Positions 26,939-36,591 of a DNA stretch of 64,000 nucleotides are shown here, piece by piece. The notes beneath the pieces were generated by a model. That model saw only the letters and a list, made by a program, of their open reading frames with translations. It was not told the DNA's origin and ran no database searches. This DNA comes from Paenibacillus sp. SYP-B4298 (GTDB taxonomy: Bacteria > Bacillota > Bacilli > Paenibacillales > Paenibacillaceae): contig NZ_CP115484.1 in the NCBI RefSeq assembly GCF_027627475.1, positions 4,320,501-4,384,500 on the forward strand, written 5' to 3'. The number at the start of each line of letters is the position of its first letter. Position 1 is the stretch's first letter. The position numbers and the translations under genes are program-made.

Positions 26939-27023
26939 CGCACTCCTTATCTATCTGTAGGCTGAGGCCAGCTCGATACCCGGCCTTGCATGTCTTCCAT
27001 CGCTTCTTGCATCGCTTCTTGCA

Positions 27024-28577
27024 TCACATCGAGGCGGACTTAAAATAAGGCTTCAACCGTCTGACGACCATCTCCCGCAGCATCGCCATTTCCTCCACAC
27101 GCAGCAGATGAATGCCGAGGGCATAGACCAGCATTCCGCAGAGGATGCTGGCCGGGACAGCAGCCAGGTTGAATGGCACAAGCGCATAGGCTGCTGCGTA
27201 GCTGTAATGAACCGCAATCCCCATCACCAGACTGGCGATGCATACCTTCACGAAGGTAACCGCAATCGGCAGCCATCCGTAGTTGCCAATCTTGCGATGC
27301 AGGCTGTGCATGAGCAGCAGTGTCGCGACAATGCCGGAGATTGAGGTGGCCAGTGCCAGTCCCCCCAGTCCCATAGATGGCACCAGTACCAATGACAGGA
27401 TAATATTCAGCACGACCGCCATGGAGCCGTTGATCATCGCCGCTTTGGTCTCCTTGATCGCAAAAAAAGCCCGGGTCACTACATCCCGAAGCAAAAAGCC
27501 GGCCAGGCCGATCGTATAGAAGAGTAGGGCGACAGCGGTCAGCTCGCTCGCTGTACGGTCGAACATGCCCCGCTCGAACACGATCTGGATAATCGGCAGC
27601 CGCAGCACGATGAAGCCTACAGAGACCGGAAGGGTAATCAGCAGCGCGATATTGATCGTATTGCGCAGCAGCTTTTTGAACAGCTCGCTTTGCCCGGCGG
27701 CAAAATAATTGGACATGGAGGTGTAGAAGACCGATACGACCGCCGCCGAGAGCAGTCCGATCACGAACAGGCTGAGCCGATTGGAGAAATTAAGTGCCGC
27801 GATGCTCCCTTCCGGCAGGCCGGATGCCATCACCCGGTCCACGAGGGCATTGATCTGCTGAATGCCCGAGCCGATCATAATCGGGATGATCAGAATTCCG
27901 ATCCGCCGCAGCCCCTCCTCCTTCAGATCCAGATTGAAATGAAATCGGTAGCCGAGCTTCCGTGAATAGGGATAGAGCAGCAGCACCTGACCAAATGTCG
28001 CCACCACGAGCGATACGGCAAGGCCCTGTACGCCGAAATAATCGGTGACAAGCAGCATCGAGCCAATCAACAGCACATTCAAAGGAATACCGATCATCGC
28101 GGGAGCAATATAATTGCCATGGTTTTGCAGCTTGGCGCTATTAAGCGCCAGGATCGTGTTGAAGGTCACCATCGGAATCATAATCCGGGTCAGCTCGACA
28201 GTGAGTGTCAAGGCTTCCGGCGGGAAATTGGGCGTAAACAGCCTGACCAGTTGCTCTGTGAACAGCAGACCGAGCAGGCTGATCAGCACCGTCATGCCGA
28301 TCGTCACCGTATAGACCACATCAAGGAATCGGTTCGTATCCTGCTTGCTCTTATGAAGGATGTAATCCGACATGACAGGGATAAAGGTCGTTCCCAGTGC
28401 CGGTACCATAATGCCGGTCATAATCTGGATGACCGACTGCGCCATCAGATACGTGTCCGAATACAGACTCGTTCCGTAGGTCGCTGCCAGCACGACATCC
28501 CGCAGAAACCCTGTCAATCGGCTGGCAAAGGTAATGACCGTCACCAGAATAGCTGCGCTTACGATGTTTTTGGACAT
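27024..28577 (-). CDS. MurJ/MviN-family lipid-linked oligosaccharide flippase
   Basis: Polytopic membrane protein of 517 residues with about 14 hydrophobic segments. It begins VSAAILVTVITFASRLTGFLRD-like sequence and contains the conserved Arg/Asp positions of MurJ in its first helix pair and the LRDVVTRAFFAIKET loop. MurJ flips lipid II. Inside an EPS cluster that has a Wzy-like polymerase but no obvious Wzx, it more likely flips the polymer repeat unit. A housekeeping role in murein synthesis cannot be excluded. AAGGAG precedes the ATG. Confidence 0.85.
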   Translation of the reverse strand: MSKNIVSAAILVTVITFASRLTGFLRDVVLAATYGTSLYSDTYLMAQSVIQIMTGIMVPALGTTFIPVMSDYILHKSKQDTNRFLDVVYTVTIGMTVLISLLGLLFTEQLVRLFTPNFPPEALTLTVELTRIMIPMVTFNTILALNSAKLQNHGNYIAPAMIGIPLNVLLIGSMLLVTDYFGVQGLAVSLVVATFGQVLLLYPYSRKLGYRFHFNLDLKEEGLRRIGILIIPIMIGSGIQQINALVDRVMASGLPEGSIAALNFSNRLSLFVIGLLSAAVVSVFYTSMSNYFAAGQSELFKKLLRNTINIALLITLPVSVGFIVLRLPIIQIVFERGMFDRTASELTAVALLFYTIGLAGFLLRDVVTRAFFAIKETKAAMINGSMAVVLNIILSLVLVPSMGLGGLALATSISGIVATLLLMHSLHRKIGNYGWLPIAVTFVKVCIASLVMGIAVHYSYAAAYALVPFNLAAVPASILCGMLVYALGIHLLRVEEMAMLREMVVRRLKPYFKSASM

Positions 28578-28592
28578 GCTTCCGCTCCTTGC

Positions 28593-29762
28593 CTAGTGAA
28601 CAGCAGCCTGCTGCTTCTGCCGAATATGATGCTCGAACAGCGCCAGGTAGTGAACGGACATGCGCTCCCAATGATGGCTCAGCGCAACCTGCCTGGCCGC
28701 TTCTCCCCGTCTTTGCAGCTCCTCCGGGCTATCGATCAACTGGTGGAACAGCTTGCCCAGTGCCTGATCATCATCCGGGTCATCCAGCACGAAGCCCGGC
28801 GATAAGCTGCCCTCCGTTCGTTCGATAATCTCTGTTACCCCGGACTGCTCGGTAATGATGACAGGCAAGCCGGACGCCAGCGCCTCCAGCACAACCAGGC
28901 TGCAGGCTTCATAGCGGGAAGGGAAGATGAACAGATCGACTTGACGCATCAGATGATTCACATCTGAACGGTAGCCAAGGAAGGTGACCCGATCCTCGAT
29001 CCCGAGAGTAGCCGCCAGTTGCGGATAGATGCTGTCTTGCGTATCGCCGGCGACGAGCAGATGCAGCCGCTCCGCATGCACCATTGCCTTCAGCACCGTG
29101 TCCAGATTTTTGCGCGGTGTACGAATGTCCCCGGCGAACAAGCCGACGACACGACCGGGCGGCAGTGGCCACTGCTCGCGACCACCCTTGGGCGCCGGAT
29201 AGAACTCATTCGTATCGACGCCATTGGTAATGACGTGTACCTTGCTCCGGTCGATCCCCAGTTCCACCATCTCCTCCTTCACCTTGCTGGACACTGCGAT
29301 GATAGCCGAGCTTTGCCGGAATGCAACTCGCTCCAGCCAGGAATTGACCATCGTATATAGCCCGAAGTACCACCGCTTCCACGTCGGATCGACCCGGAAG
29401 CTGTGCACCGGCGATTGAAACCATGCGCTATGCACAAAGTGTACGGCGTTGAAGTCGCCTCTGGCCCAGGTGATGAAGCCATTGACCAGCACGATGTCCA
29501 CCTTCTCCTGCCTGCGCAGCGCCTGCACGGCCAGACCACTCTTGAGCGCGAAGAGCTGATAGCCCAGCAATACTGGCAGCCTGCGGGGATAGGTCACCGG
29601 AATAAACGTGAACCTCGGATGCGCCAGCAGCTCCTCTGCCGCCTCGCTCCCTACCACATACACGTCGGCTCCGCGCTTCAATGCCTCGGCAGCAATCTCA
29701 TAATTGACCCTGCCCTGCCCATTCCCCTTCACAACCCGGTGGGTTACAATACAAATTCTCAT
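28593..29762 (-). CDS. Glycosyltransferase family 4
   Basis: GT-B retaining glycosyltransferase of 389 residues in the EPS cluster. The N-terminal Rossmann half starts ICIVTHRVVKGNGQGRVNYEI. The nucleotide-sugar-binding half has VGLFAGDIRTPRKNLDTVL, VTFLGYRSDVNHLMRQVDLFIFPSRYEACSL and the paired-Glu EALASGLPVI motif. Donor and acceptor sugars cannot be told from sequence. It lies 16 bases before murJ and 22 bases after another family 4 enzyme. Confidence 0.9.
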   Translation of the reverse strand: MRICIVTHRVVKGNGQGRVNYEIAAEALKRGADVYVVGSEAAEELLAHPRFTFIPVTYPRRLPVLLGYQLFALKSGLAVQALRRQEKVDIVLVNGFITWARGDFNAVHFVHSAWFQSPVHSFRVDPTWKRWYFGLYTMVNSWLERVAFRQSSAIIAVSSKVKEEMVELGIDRSKVHVITNGVDTNEFYPAPKGGREQWPLPPGRVVGLFAGDIRTPRKNLDTVLKAMVHAERLHLLVAGDTQDSIYPQLAATLGIEDRVTFLGYRSDVNHLMRQVDLFIFPSRYEACSLVVLEALASGLPVIITEQSGVTEIIERTEGSLSPGFVLDDPDDDQALGKLFHQLIDSPEELQRRGEAARQVALSHHWERMSVHYLALFEHHIRQKQQAAVH

Positions 29763-29784
29763 CTCACATCACCGCTTCCCTTGC

Positions 29785-30969
29785 TTAGCTCAGCTTGCTC
29801 AGTAACTGTATCCGATGCTCCCACAGACAATGCTTGGTGACCCAGTCATAGCCATCGTTGCCCATCTGCCTGGCTAACTGACGATCCTGCATCAACTGGC
29901 GGATCTTCTCCGCAAGCTCCTGCTCGTCGAGCGGATCGACCAGATAGCCGGTCTGCCGATCAAGCACAGCGTCCGGTATTCCCCCGCTTCGCCCGCCAAT
30001 GACCGGGAGCCGGTGATAGTTCGCTTCGAGAAACACGATGCCGAAGCCCTCCACATCTCCCTTGTCCCTGATCTCGCGGCTTGGCATAACGAACAGCTCC
30101 GCTTGCGCGTACCACTCATACAATTGCTCATCCGACACGGTACCGGTGAAGAGCACATGTCCGCTTACGCCGTATTCCTCGGCAAGCTGCTCCAGACGCT
30201 GCCGATCCGGCCCATCGCCGCAGATGACATACAGCAGCTCCGGCATATCGTCGGCCAACTGCCGTAGCGCCCGAATCACCATATCATGTCCCTTCCGCTC
30301 CACCAGTCGGGCAACCGTAATGAGCACCCTCCTGCCCTGCAGCGGGGGGCCGCCCTGCCGAGTCCCGCTCATCGTCGGTCGCGCTTCTCCCATCTGCGCA
30401 GCCGCAGCAGCAGCCGCTCGCAGCTTGTACTTGGCCGTGTTCAGCCCTGGTGGAATGATCACAAGCTGCTCCTCTGAGAAACCCAGCTCACGGATGCGCT
30501 GCTCCGTGTAGCGGCTATTGACTACGATATTGTCCGCTCGCCCAAGCAGCCATCTCAACACGCCGAACTTGCGGCTATGCCGCATCCCCAGCACATCCAG
30601 ACCGTGAACATAGCAATAATATTTGACGCCAAATATCGCCTTCATGAACGGCCCTGCCACGCCGACCGGGTAGACATTGACGAAATGCAGCTCATCATAC
30701 CGCCATACCAGCTTGAGCCGCACGAGCTGCATGAGCAAGTTGAGATACGCCAGCAGTTGCCGCAGCTTGCTGCCGCCGCCAAAGATCATGCGCCGGATAA
30801 CCGTATGGCCGCACTCGCGGTCGAACTGCTCGCTTGCTGCACGGTCTGTACTGTAATGAGCGAGCACGGCCGTATCTTGTAGAGGCAAGTGCGAGACCAG
30901 CCCATAGGCGTAGTCATGAATCCCTCCCTTATCCGGCGGGAAATCAATCGCGACGAACAATCTTCTCAT
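29785..30969 (-). CDS. Glycosyltransferase family 4
   Basis: GT-B glycosyltransferase of 394 residues. Features are IDFPPDKGGIHDYAYGL near the start, NSRYTEQRIRELGF and IIPPGLNTAKY at the domain junction, an Ala-rich insertion (residues about 186-200), then ITVARLVERKGHDMVIRAL and PSREIRDKGDVEGFGIVFLEA. The start overlaps the rfbB stop by ATGA, so it is tightly coupled to the rhamnose genes and may use dTDP-rhamnose, which is only a contextual guess. Confidence 0.9.
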   Translation of the reverse strand: MRRLFVAIDFPPDKGGIHDYAYGLVSHLPLQDTAVLAHYSTDRAASEQFDRECGHTVIRRMIFGGGSKLRQLLAYLNLLMQLVRLKLVWRYDELHFVNVYPVGVAGPFMKAIFGVKYYCYVHGLDVLGMRHSRKFGVLRWLLGRADNIVVNSRYTEQRIRELGFSEEQLVIIPPGLNTAKYKLRAAAAAAAQMGEARPTMSGTRQGGPPLQGRRVLITVARLVERKGHDMVIRALRQLADDMPELLYVICGDGPDRQRLEQLAEEYGVSGHVLFTGTVSDEQLYEWYAQAELFVMPSREIRDKGDVEGFGIVFLEANYHRLPVIGGRSGGIPDAVLDRQTGYLVDPLDEQELAEKIRQLMQDRQLARQMGNDGYDWVTKHCLWEHRIQLLSKLS

Positions 30970-31988
30970 ATCGCCCCCTGATTGCTGCCGTACTGAAGCT
31001 CATAATAGTGGCGATACGTTCCATCCTTGACCCGCTGCCACCATGCAGTATGTGTACGGTACCATGCGATGGTCTCTGCCAATCCCTCGTCAAAGGCATA
31101 CTTCGGACGCCAGCCCAGCTCTGACCGCAGCTTGGAAGCATCAATGGCATAGCGGCGATCATGCCCCTGGCGGTCGGCTACGTAACGAATGCTGCTGATC
31201 GGCAGCGAGAGCTGTGACAATATCGCCTGTACCACCTCCAGATTCGTTCGCTCGTTGTTGCCGCCGACATTGTACACCTCGCCCGCGCGTCCGTCATGCA
31301 GCACGAGATCGATGGCTGCCGCATGATCCTCAACATGCAGCCAATCCCGAACATGGAGTCCATCCCCATAGACTGGAAGGGGCTGCCCCTCCAATGCGTT
31401 CGTAATCATGAGCGGGATGAGCTTCTCCGGAAAATGATAGGGGCCGTAATTGTTCGAGCAGCGCGTGATGCATACCGGCAGCCCATACGTATGATGGTAG
31501 GCTTGCACCAGTAGATCCGAGCTGGCCTTGCTGGCCGAATATGGACTATTCGGCGCGAGCGGCGTCTGCTCGGTGAAGAACCCTTCCGCCCCCAGCGAGC
31601 CGTACACCTCATCGGTAGAGATATGAATGAACCTCGCTATGCCTTGCTTGCGTGCTGCCTCCAGCAGCCGATGCGTGCCGACCACATTCGTGCGAATGAA
31701 TTGATCCGGCTCCATAATGCTGCGGTCAACATGAGATTCAGCCGCAAAATGGACGATCGCATCGGCCTTGCAGGAAGCCAGCGTCTGCTCCACCTGCCCT
31801 GCATCGGCAATGTCTCCTTGGATAAACCTGTAATTAGGCAAATGCTCGACCTCACGCAAGTTATCCAGATTGCCTGCATAGGTCAGCTTGTCATAGTTGA
31901 TCAATGTGTAATCCGGGTAGCGCTTCAACATATAACGAATGAAGTTGCTCCCGATGAATCCGGCACCGCCCGTCACGACGATCCTCAT
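30966..31988 (-). CDS. rfbB: dTDP-glucose 4,6-dehydratase RfbB
   Basis: Second step of dTDP-rhamnose synthesis. 340-residue short-chain dehydrogenase with VVTGGAGFIGSN at 4-15, HFAAESHVDRSI, the catalytic STDEVYGSLG and YSASKASSDLL, and the characteristic RCSNNYGPYHFPEKLIP. The ATG at 31988 has GGAGGGG upstream; the longer frame to 32108 is inside rfbA. It lies 16 bases downstream of rfbA. Confidence 0.96.
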   Translation of the reverse strand: MRIVVTGGAGFIGSNFIRYMLKRYPDYTLINYDKLTYAGNLDNLREVEHLPNYRFIQGDIADAGQVEQTLASCKADAIVHFAAESHVDRSIMEPDQFIRTNVVGTHRLLEAARKQGIARFIHISTDEVYGSLGAEGFFTEQTPLAPNSPYSASKASSDLLVQAYHHTYGLPVCITRCSNNYGPYHFPEKLIPLMITNALEGQPLPVYGDGLHVRDWLHVEDHAAAIDLVLHDGRAGEVYNVGGNNERTNLEVVQAILSQLSLPISSIRYVADRQGHDRRYAIDASKLRSELGWRPKYAFDEGLAETIAWYRTHTAWWQRVKDGTYRHYYELQYGSNQGAI

Positions 31989-32004
31989 CGTCTCCACTCC
32001 CCTC

Positions 32005-32763
32005 CTATTGCTTCGCCGCACCTTGCATGAGGCTGGCGCTGTATCCTTCTCCCGGCTGAGTGCTGACCATCTCATTCGCCCGCGACCACGATTCATGTGT
32101 GCCGGCATCCGTCCACCAGCCCTGCAAAATATCGAAGGTCAACTGACCCTGACGGATATAGACATTGTTGACATCCGTAATCTCCAGCTCTCCGCGTCCC
32201 GATGGCTTCAAGGTCTGAATCATCTCGAATACTTGGGCATCATACATGTAGATTCCTGTGACCGCATAATGACTCTTCGGCTGCTGCGGCTTCTCCTCGA
32301 TGGCGGCGATCAGCTCCCCTTGAATCTCGGCTACCCCGTACCGTTGCGGATCAGGCACCTGGTGAAGCAGAATTTTCGCACCGCTTCCCTGGCGCTGGAA
32401 GTTGTCGATGTAAGGCCGCAGAGGTTCGGAGAATATATTGTCTCCCAGCAGCACAATCATCTCCTCCTCCTTCACGAAGCTCTCCGCCAGTGCCAGCGCT
32501 TGGGCAATCCCGCCCGCCTGATCCTGTACCTTGTAGGAGAACGATGCGCCGAATTCGGTGCCGCTCCCTAGCAGATTGACCACATCCCCCATATGCTCCT
32601 TGCCCGTAATAATGATGATGTCTGTTATCCCAGCTTCGACGAGCTTATGGATCGCATGGTAGATCATCGGGTATTTCCCCACGGGCAGCAGATGCTTGTT
32701 GGTCACCTTCGTTAACGGGTACAGTCTTGAACCGGTACCGCCTGCGAGTATGACTCCCTTCAT
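32005..32763 (-). CDS. rfbA: Glucose-1-phosphate thymidylyltransferase RfbA
   Basis: First step of dTDP-rhamnose synthesis, dTTP plus glucose-1-phosphate to dTDP-glucose. 252 residues with LAGGTGSRLYPLTKVTNKHL at residues 6-25, KYPMIYHAI, VLLGDNIF and EKPQQPKS. It is shorter than the 290-residue RmlA of enterobacteria, matching the short Gram-positive subtype. TAAGGAGTGGTG precedes the ATG. Confidence 0.94.
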   Translation of the reverse strand: MKGVILAGGTGSRLYPLTKVTNKHLLPVGKYPMIYHAIHKLVEAGITDIIIITGKEHMGDVVNLLGSGTEFGASFSYKVQDQAGGIAQALALAESFVKEEEMIVLLGDNIFSEPLRPYIDNFQRQGSGAKILLHQVPDPQRYGVAEIQGELIAAIEEKPQQPKSHYAVTGIYMYDAQVFEMIQTLKPSGRGELEITDVNNVYIRQGQLTFDILQGWWTDAGTHESWSRANEMVSTQPGEGYSASLMQGAAKQ

Positions 32764-32831
32764 GTCTCACCACTCCTTAATAGAGGTTGGAGGGCAGCAG
32801 CAGTTCTCTTCACCTGCGCCGCAGCTCCTGA

Positions 32832-34088
32832 TCAGGGTCTGTACATGGACATCCCCAGCATGTAGAACAAAAACACATTAAACGGGTAAATCTCCAGCGA
32901 GCTCGTCACAAGAAACGAGACCACTGTCCCTGCAAGCAGAGCAATGGAGGCCCGCACGTCCCGCCGCTCCGGCGCGGCATTCTTCACCAGCCGGATGAAC
33001 ACCACCGTGAACAGAAGCAGGAAAAATAATAGCCCCACAGCACCTAGCTGTTGATAGATGCTAAGCACTTGGTTATCTACGGCATAGCTCTTGGATAGCT
33101 CATCCCCCAGAAAGGCTGTCCGCTGACTGGCTGCGCCCACAATCCCGAGCCCTTGGCCGAATAGACCCTGGAAGGAAAGAAGCGGCTGCAGATGATCCCC
33201 CCAATTACTGAAACGAATCAACAGTGAGGTGGTGGAGATCATGGCGCCTTGGCTGCTGACGATCGGCAGCACGATGGCCAGCACAGCGGGAAGGAAGCAC
33301 AGCCCCGCAATAAATAATTGCTTGCCCTGCCTTTTGCCCAGCAGATAGAGGCAGCACAGGACCAGCTCGGCGACCAGCCACAGGACGAGTGCGGAACGAA
33401 TCGTGGACAGATACAGAAACACGAGCGTATTCGCCCGGAGGAGCATACCCGCCCACCATAGCCCTTTCAGCCGCTTGGCCTGCTCCAGAATGATGCTGAC
33501 GACAGCCAGCGTGTAGGCATAGGCGTCAGGACTCACCGTCCAGGAGGAATAGCGGGGCGTGCCGTCCACGAAGCCTTTGACATTCACGCCATAGACGTAG
33601 TTATACTTCAGGATGAGCTGATCGATGCCGATAAAGCTTTGAACGAGCCACCCCGCAATCAGCAGCACATAGACGACCAGAAAGGTACGAATGAAGCTGA
33701 CCTGCACACGTCCAAAGTACATGCCCATGAACAGCATCAGCATCGGCAGCACCGTAATCTTCACCCCGTAAATATAGCTTAATGTTCCATTGTATGAGGT
33801 ATAGATGCTCAAGCCGAGGACAGGAAAAGCCGCGATGCAAAATAGCAGCAAATCTCTGGAGCGATCGGTGCAGTGATGAAAGGTCAGCCTGAGGCTGCAC
33901 AAAAAAAAGAAGACCAGGAACAGGTCTTTAATTGAACGAACGAAAAAATTATCCGCGTGAATCGAGATGAAGCCGTAGAGGGAGGCCAGCAATATGAAGG
34001 CGATCATGACGATATTCAAATCGACGGCTCCGGCCTCTCTGTGGCTCTGACCGTCCGTTGCGAGCTCCCAACGTAATGTACTGCTCAT
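32832..34088 (-). CDS. Wzy-like O-antigen/EPS polymerase
   Basis: Polytopic membrane protein of 418 residues with about 11-12 hydrophobic segments and a larger extracytoplasmic loop (about residues 280-340, containing SQGAMISTTSLLIRFSNW), the organisation of Wzy polymerases and O-antigen ligases. These share low sequence identity, so the call rests on topology and cluster position among glycosyltransferases. The ATG at 34088 has GGAGAGGTG upstream; the in-frame extension to 34214 overlaps a glycosyltransferase gene. Confidence 0.8.
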   Translation of the reverse strand: MSSTLRWELATDGQSHREAGAVDLNIVMIAFILLASLYGFISIHADNFFVRSIKDLFLVFFFLCSLRLTFHHCTDRSRDLLLFCIAAFPVLGLSIYTSYNGTLSYIYGVKITVLPMLMLFMGMYFGRVQVSFIRTFLVVYVLLIAGWLVQSFIGIDQLILKYNYVYGVNVKGFVDGTPRYSSWTVSPDAYAYTLAVVSIILEQAKRLKGLWWAGMLLRANTLVFLYLSTIRSALVLWLVAELVLCCLYLLGKRQGKQLFIAGLCFLPAVLAIVLPIVSSQGAMISTTSLLIRFSNWGDHLQPLLSFQGLFGQGLGIVGAASQRTAFLGDELSKSYAVDNQVLSIYQQLGAVGLLFFLLLFTVVFIRLVKNAAPERRDVRASIALLAGTVVSFLVTSSLEIYPFNVFLFYMLGMSMYRP

Positions 34089-34108
34089 CAAGCGCACCTC
34101 TCCATTCG

Positions 34109-35314
34109 CTAAGCCAGCCGCACAGCCGCAAATTGTTCGGTACAGCGGGCATATATATCCAGATGCTGACGAATATTTTCCTCGACCGAAAATTTCTGCG
34201 CATAGGAATGACATCTCTGACGCAATGCCGCTCGCTCCATAGGGTCCATATTACGGAGCCGTATGATCGCCTGCTGCAAGCTGTCTCTATTTTGGGATTG
34301 AAATAAATGACCGGGGTCAATAATGACTTCGGGTATGCCCCCCACCTTGGATGCGAGCACGGGCGTTCCTGCCTGATACGCCTCTATAATGACTCTCCCG
34401 AACGGCTCGTTCCAGATGGATGGCACAATGAGCGCATCGAGCGTGCTCATGCGATGCACGGTCTCCTCCAGGCTCAGCTTGCCCGTGAACCGGATACGCG
34501 AGTCGCCTGCATGCAGCCCCTCCAGCCTCTGGCGCTGTGTGCCCTCGCCGATCACGATGGCTTCTCTCACCGTCTGCTCTGGCAATTGGCGCACCGCATC
34601 GAGGAACACATCCACCCCTTTGTTCGGCTCCAGTTGTCCGACGAAGCCGAGCCGCAGGGCCTGACTACCGCCGCCGCCTCTCCAGCCTATGCCATCTGCT
34701 TCCTTGAGCGGAACGACCGCGTTGGCGACCGTATACCGCTCTGCCTGAGGAAACAAGTGATGCCGCAGATGCTCGTTCAATATAAATCGGGAGATGCCGA
34801 TCACACTGTGAACATACCTGCTCTTGCGTGCTGCAAGCTTCCTGTACACCGCACAATACCAGGACAGCTTCATCGGCTCCAGCAAGGCATAGTCCCGCAG
34901 CGTATGCGCAATCGGAATCCTTCTCTCATAGGCAGATTGCCAGACGGCCAGGCTGATTCCGGATAGATTCTGGGTATGAATCAGTGCAGGCTGTACGGAA
35001 TCGAGCAGTTGGTCAACTAATCTCTTCTGTGCATAGTTGTACATGTTTCTCAGATGCCAGCCCAGCTTGACGATGGAGGTATGGCGCTCCTTGTCAGGCA
35101 GCCAATATAGATTGTTGTAGGGCAATCTGTACAGGGTCGCACCATTGCGCTCCTCTTGCTGTATCCCTTCGCTTCTGGCATTCGGCCCTACAGTGACGAC
35201 CGATACTGGACAATGCTTGCTCATGCCCTCCGCCAAAATCTGTGTCGAAATCTCGGCCCCCCCAATCATATGAGGAGCATACAGACTATGAAAATACATG
35301 ACTCCGCGATTCAT
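34109..35314 (-). CDS. Glycosyltransferase family 4
   Basis: GT-B glycosyltransferase of 401 residues. N-terminal FHSLYAPHMIGGAEISTQ is typical of family 4, followed in the C-terminal half by LGFVGQLEPNKGVDVFLDAV, RIRFTGKLSLEETVHRM, IVPSIWNEPFGRVIIEAYQAGTPV and KVGGIPEVI. The gene overlaps the upstream glycosyltransferase by 29 bases. The sugar specificity is unknown. Confidence 0.9.
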   Translation of the reverse strand: MNRGVMYFHSLYAPHMIGGAEISTQILAEGMSKHCPVSVVTVGPNARSEGIQQEERNGATLYRLPYNNLYWLPDKERHTSIVKLGWHLRNMYNYAQKRLVDQLLDSVQPALIHTQNLSGISLAVWQSAYERRIPIAHTLRDYALLEPMKLSWYCAVYRKLAARKSRYVHSVIGISRFILNEHLRHHLFPQAERYTVANAVVPLKEADGIGWRGGGGSQALRLGFVGQLEPNKGVDVFLDAVRQLPEQTVREAIVIGEGTQRQRLEGLHAGDSRIRFTGKLSLEETVHRMSTLDALIVPSIWNEPFGRVIIEAYQAGTPVLASKVGGIPEVIIDPGHLFQSQNRDSLQQAIIRLRNMDPMERAALRQRCHSYAQKFSVEENIRQHLDIYARCTEQFAAVRLA

Positions 35315-36569
35315 CGATCACATTCCTTTGTTGGGGATTATCGTTACCGGATAACACAACACCCAGGTCGTCTTCCAAGATGCGCCTTAGCACCGCATAA
35401 TGTCCCTCAATGCTGAACCAGCGCTCCGCATAATGACGGCCGTGTGCGGCAAGCTGCTGTGCGGCACTTCGATGGGTGAGCGCCCATAAGACTTGCTCTG
35501 CAAAGGGATGGGGCTCATCAGCCACTAAGATATGCTCCTGATGCTGGAGATCTGTGCCATCTATGCCTACTGAGGTCGTAATGACGCTCTTGCCGTCCAG
35601 CAGCGCCTCGATGAGCTTGATCTTCACGCCAGCTCCGTAGCGGAGCGGGACGATGATGGTGCTGAATTGCCGCAGCACCTCGCCGGAGCGCTCCACGTAG
35701 CCTAATGCGCGCACATTGGGGTAGGAGCCCCACTGCTCTGAGCCATTGCCGAATATCGTTAATTCTGCTCCCGGAAGCTGCTGGAGCACAAGCGGCCATG
35801 CCTGCTCCAGAAACCAGCGAATACCGTCCTGATTCACCTCCAGCGTGTAGTCGCCGAAGGTCAGCAGGCGAGGCCCGTCTATGAGCGTCTCCTCTGTGTG
35901 GTTGCGATGCACCGATAACGGAAAGGCCGCGGGCAGATGCTCGCCACGACTGGCAAGACTGGTGAGACTGGACATGGCCTCCTCCGGTGCGGCCAGTGCA
36001 CCGAAGCCGCTATGAAACTGCTGCCGTTCACGCTCGGAGATAAAGAGCAGACGGTTAAACTCCCGGAATCCTCTCCGCTCCCATCGGCTCAGTCGCCAGG
36101 CATCCAGCCGGTAGGCGAATGCCCTGAGCTTGCTTGGCGTAATTTGGGCAAATTGCCGATAGTATTCACTCTCGATGTTATGGAGCCGCAAATAATTGAG
36201 CTTGGCCTGAACGAGTCCCTGCTGCCAGTACGGATACATAAATTCCGATTCACAGATTGCAATATCATAGTGCTGATCCTTCAGATAGCGGGCAATGCGG
36301 CGATGGAATCGGCTGGCTGACGCAATGGGCATATGCAAGCATTGCAGCGGCAAACGCTTGGGGTACAGATGCAGACGGACGTTCGAGGGCAGCTCAATTG
36401 CACTGTCTTGCGAGCACTGGTCATGGTCATCGATTGCAATGACATCCAGCTCAAATCCAGCCATGCGGCTGAGCGAGAGCACACGACCCAGGATGTCCTG
36501 CTGACCGCCAATTTTGTACTTGCGAACCGGGTTTTTTAGCGACATAATGAGTACACGGTAACGGTTCAA
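35286..36569 (-). CDS. Glycosyltransferase (GT-B, family 4-like)
   Basis: 427-residue GT-B enzyme with VLIMSLKNPVRKYKIGGQQD at the start and a C-terminal half containing LLTFGDYTLEVNQDGIRWFL, FGNGSEQWGSYPNVRALGYV and IIVPLRYGAGVKIKLIEALL. The last pattern is common in teichuronic-acid-type glycosyltransferases. I prefer the TTG at 36569, seven bases after AAAGGAG, to the ATG at 36575, which is too close to that site; they differ by two residues. Donor unknown. Confidence 0.85.
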   Translation of the reverse strand: MNRYRVLIMSLKNPVRKYKIGGQQDILGRVLSLSRMAGFELDVIAIDDHDQCSQDSAIELPSNVRLHLYPKRLPLQCLHMPIASASRFHRRIARYLKDQHYDIAICESEFMYPYWQQGLVQAKLNYLRLHNIESEYYRQFAQITPSKLRAFAYRLDAWRLSRWERRGFREFNRLLFISERERQQFHSGFGALAAPEEAMSSLTSLASRGEHLPAAFPLSVHRNHTEETLIDGPRLLTFGDYTLEVNQDGIRWFLEQAWPLVLQQLPGAELTIFGNGSEQWGSYPNVRALGYVERSGEVLRQFSTIIVPLRYGAGVKIKLIEALLDGKSVITTSVGIDGTDLQHQEHILVADEPHPFAEQVLWALTHRSAAQQLAAHGRHYAERWFSIEGHYAVLRRILEDDLGVVLSGNDNPQQRNVIDESRSHVFS

Positions 36570-36591
36570 TGACATTCTCCTTTCCGCTACC

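Noticed and set aside
27000-27023. Direct repeat ATCGCTTCTTGC after manC
   Set aside because: Two to three short copies only; no structure or function apparent.
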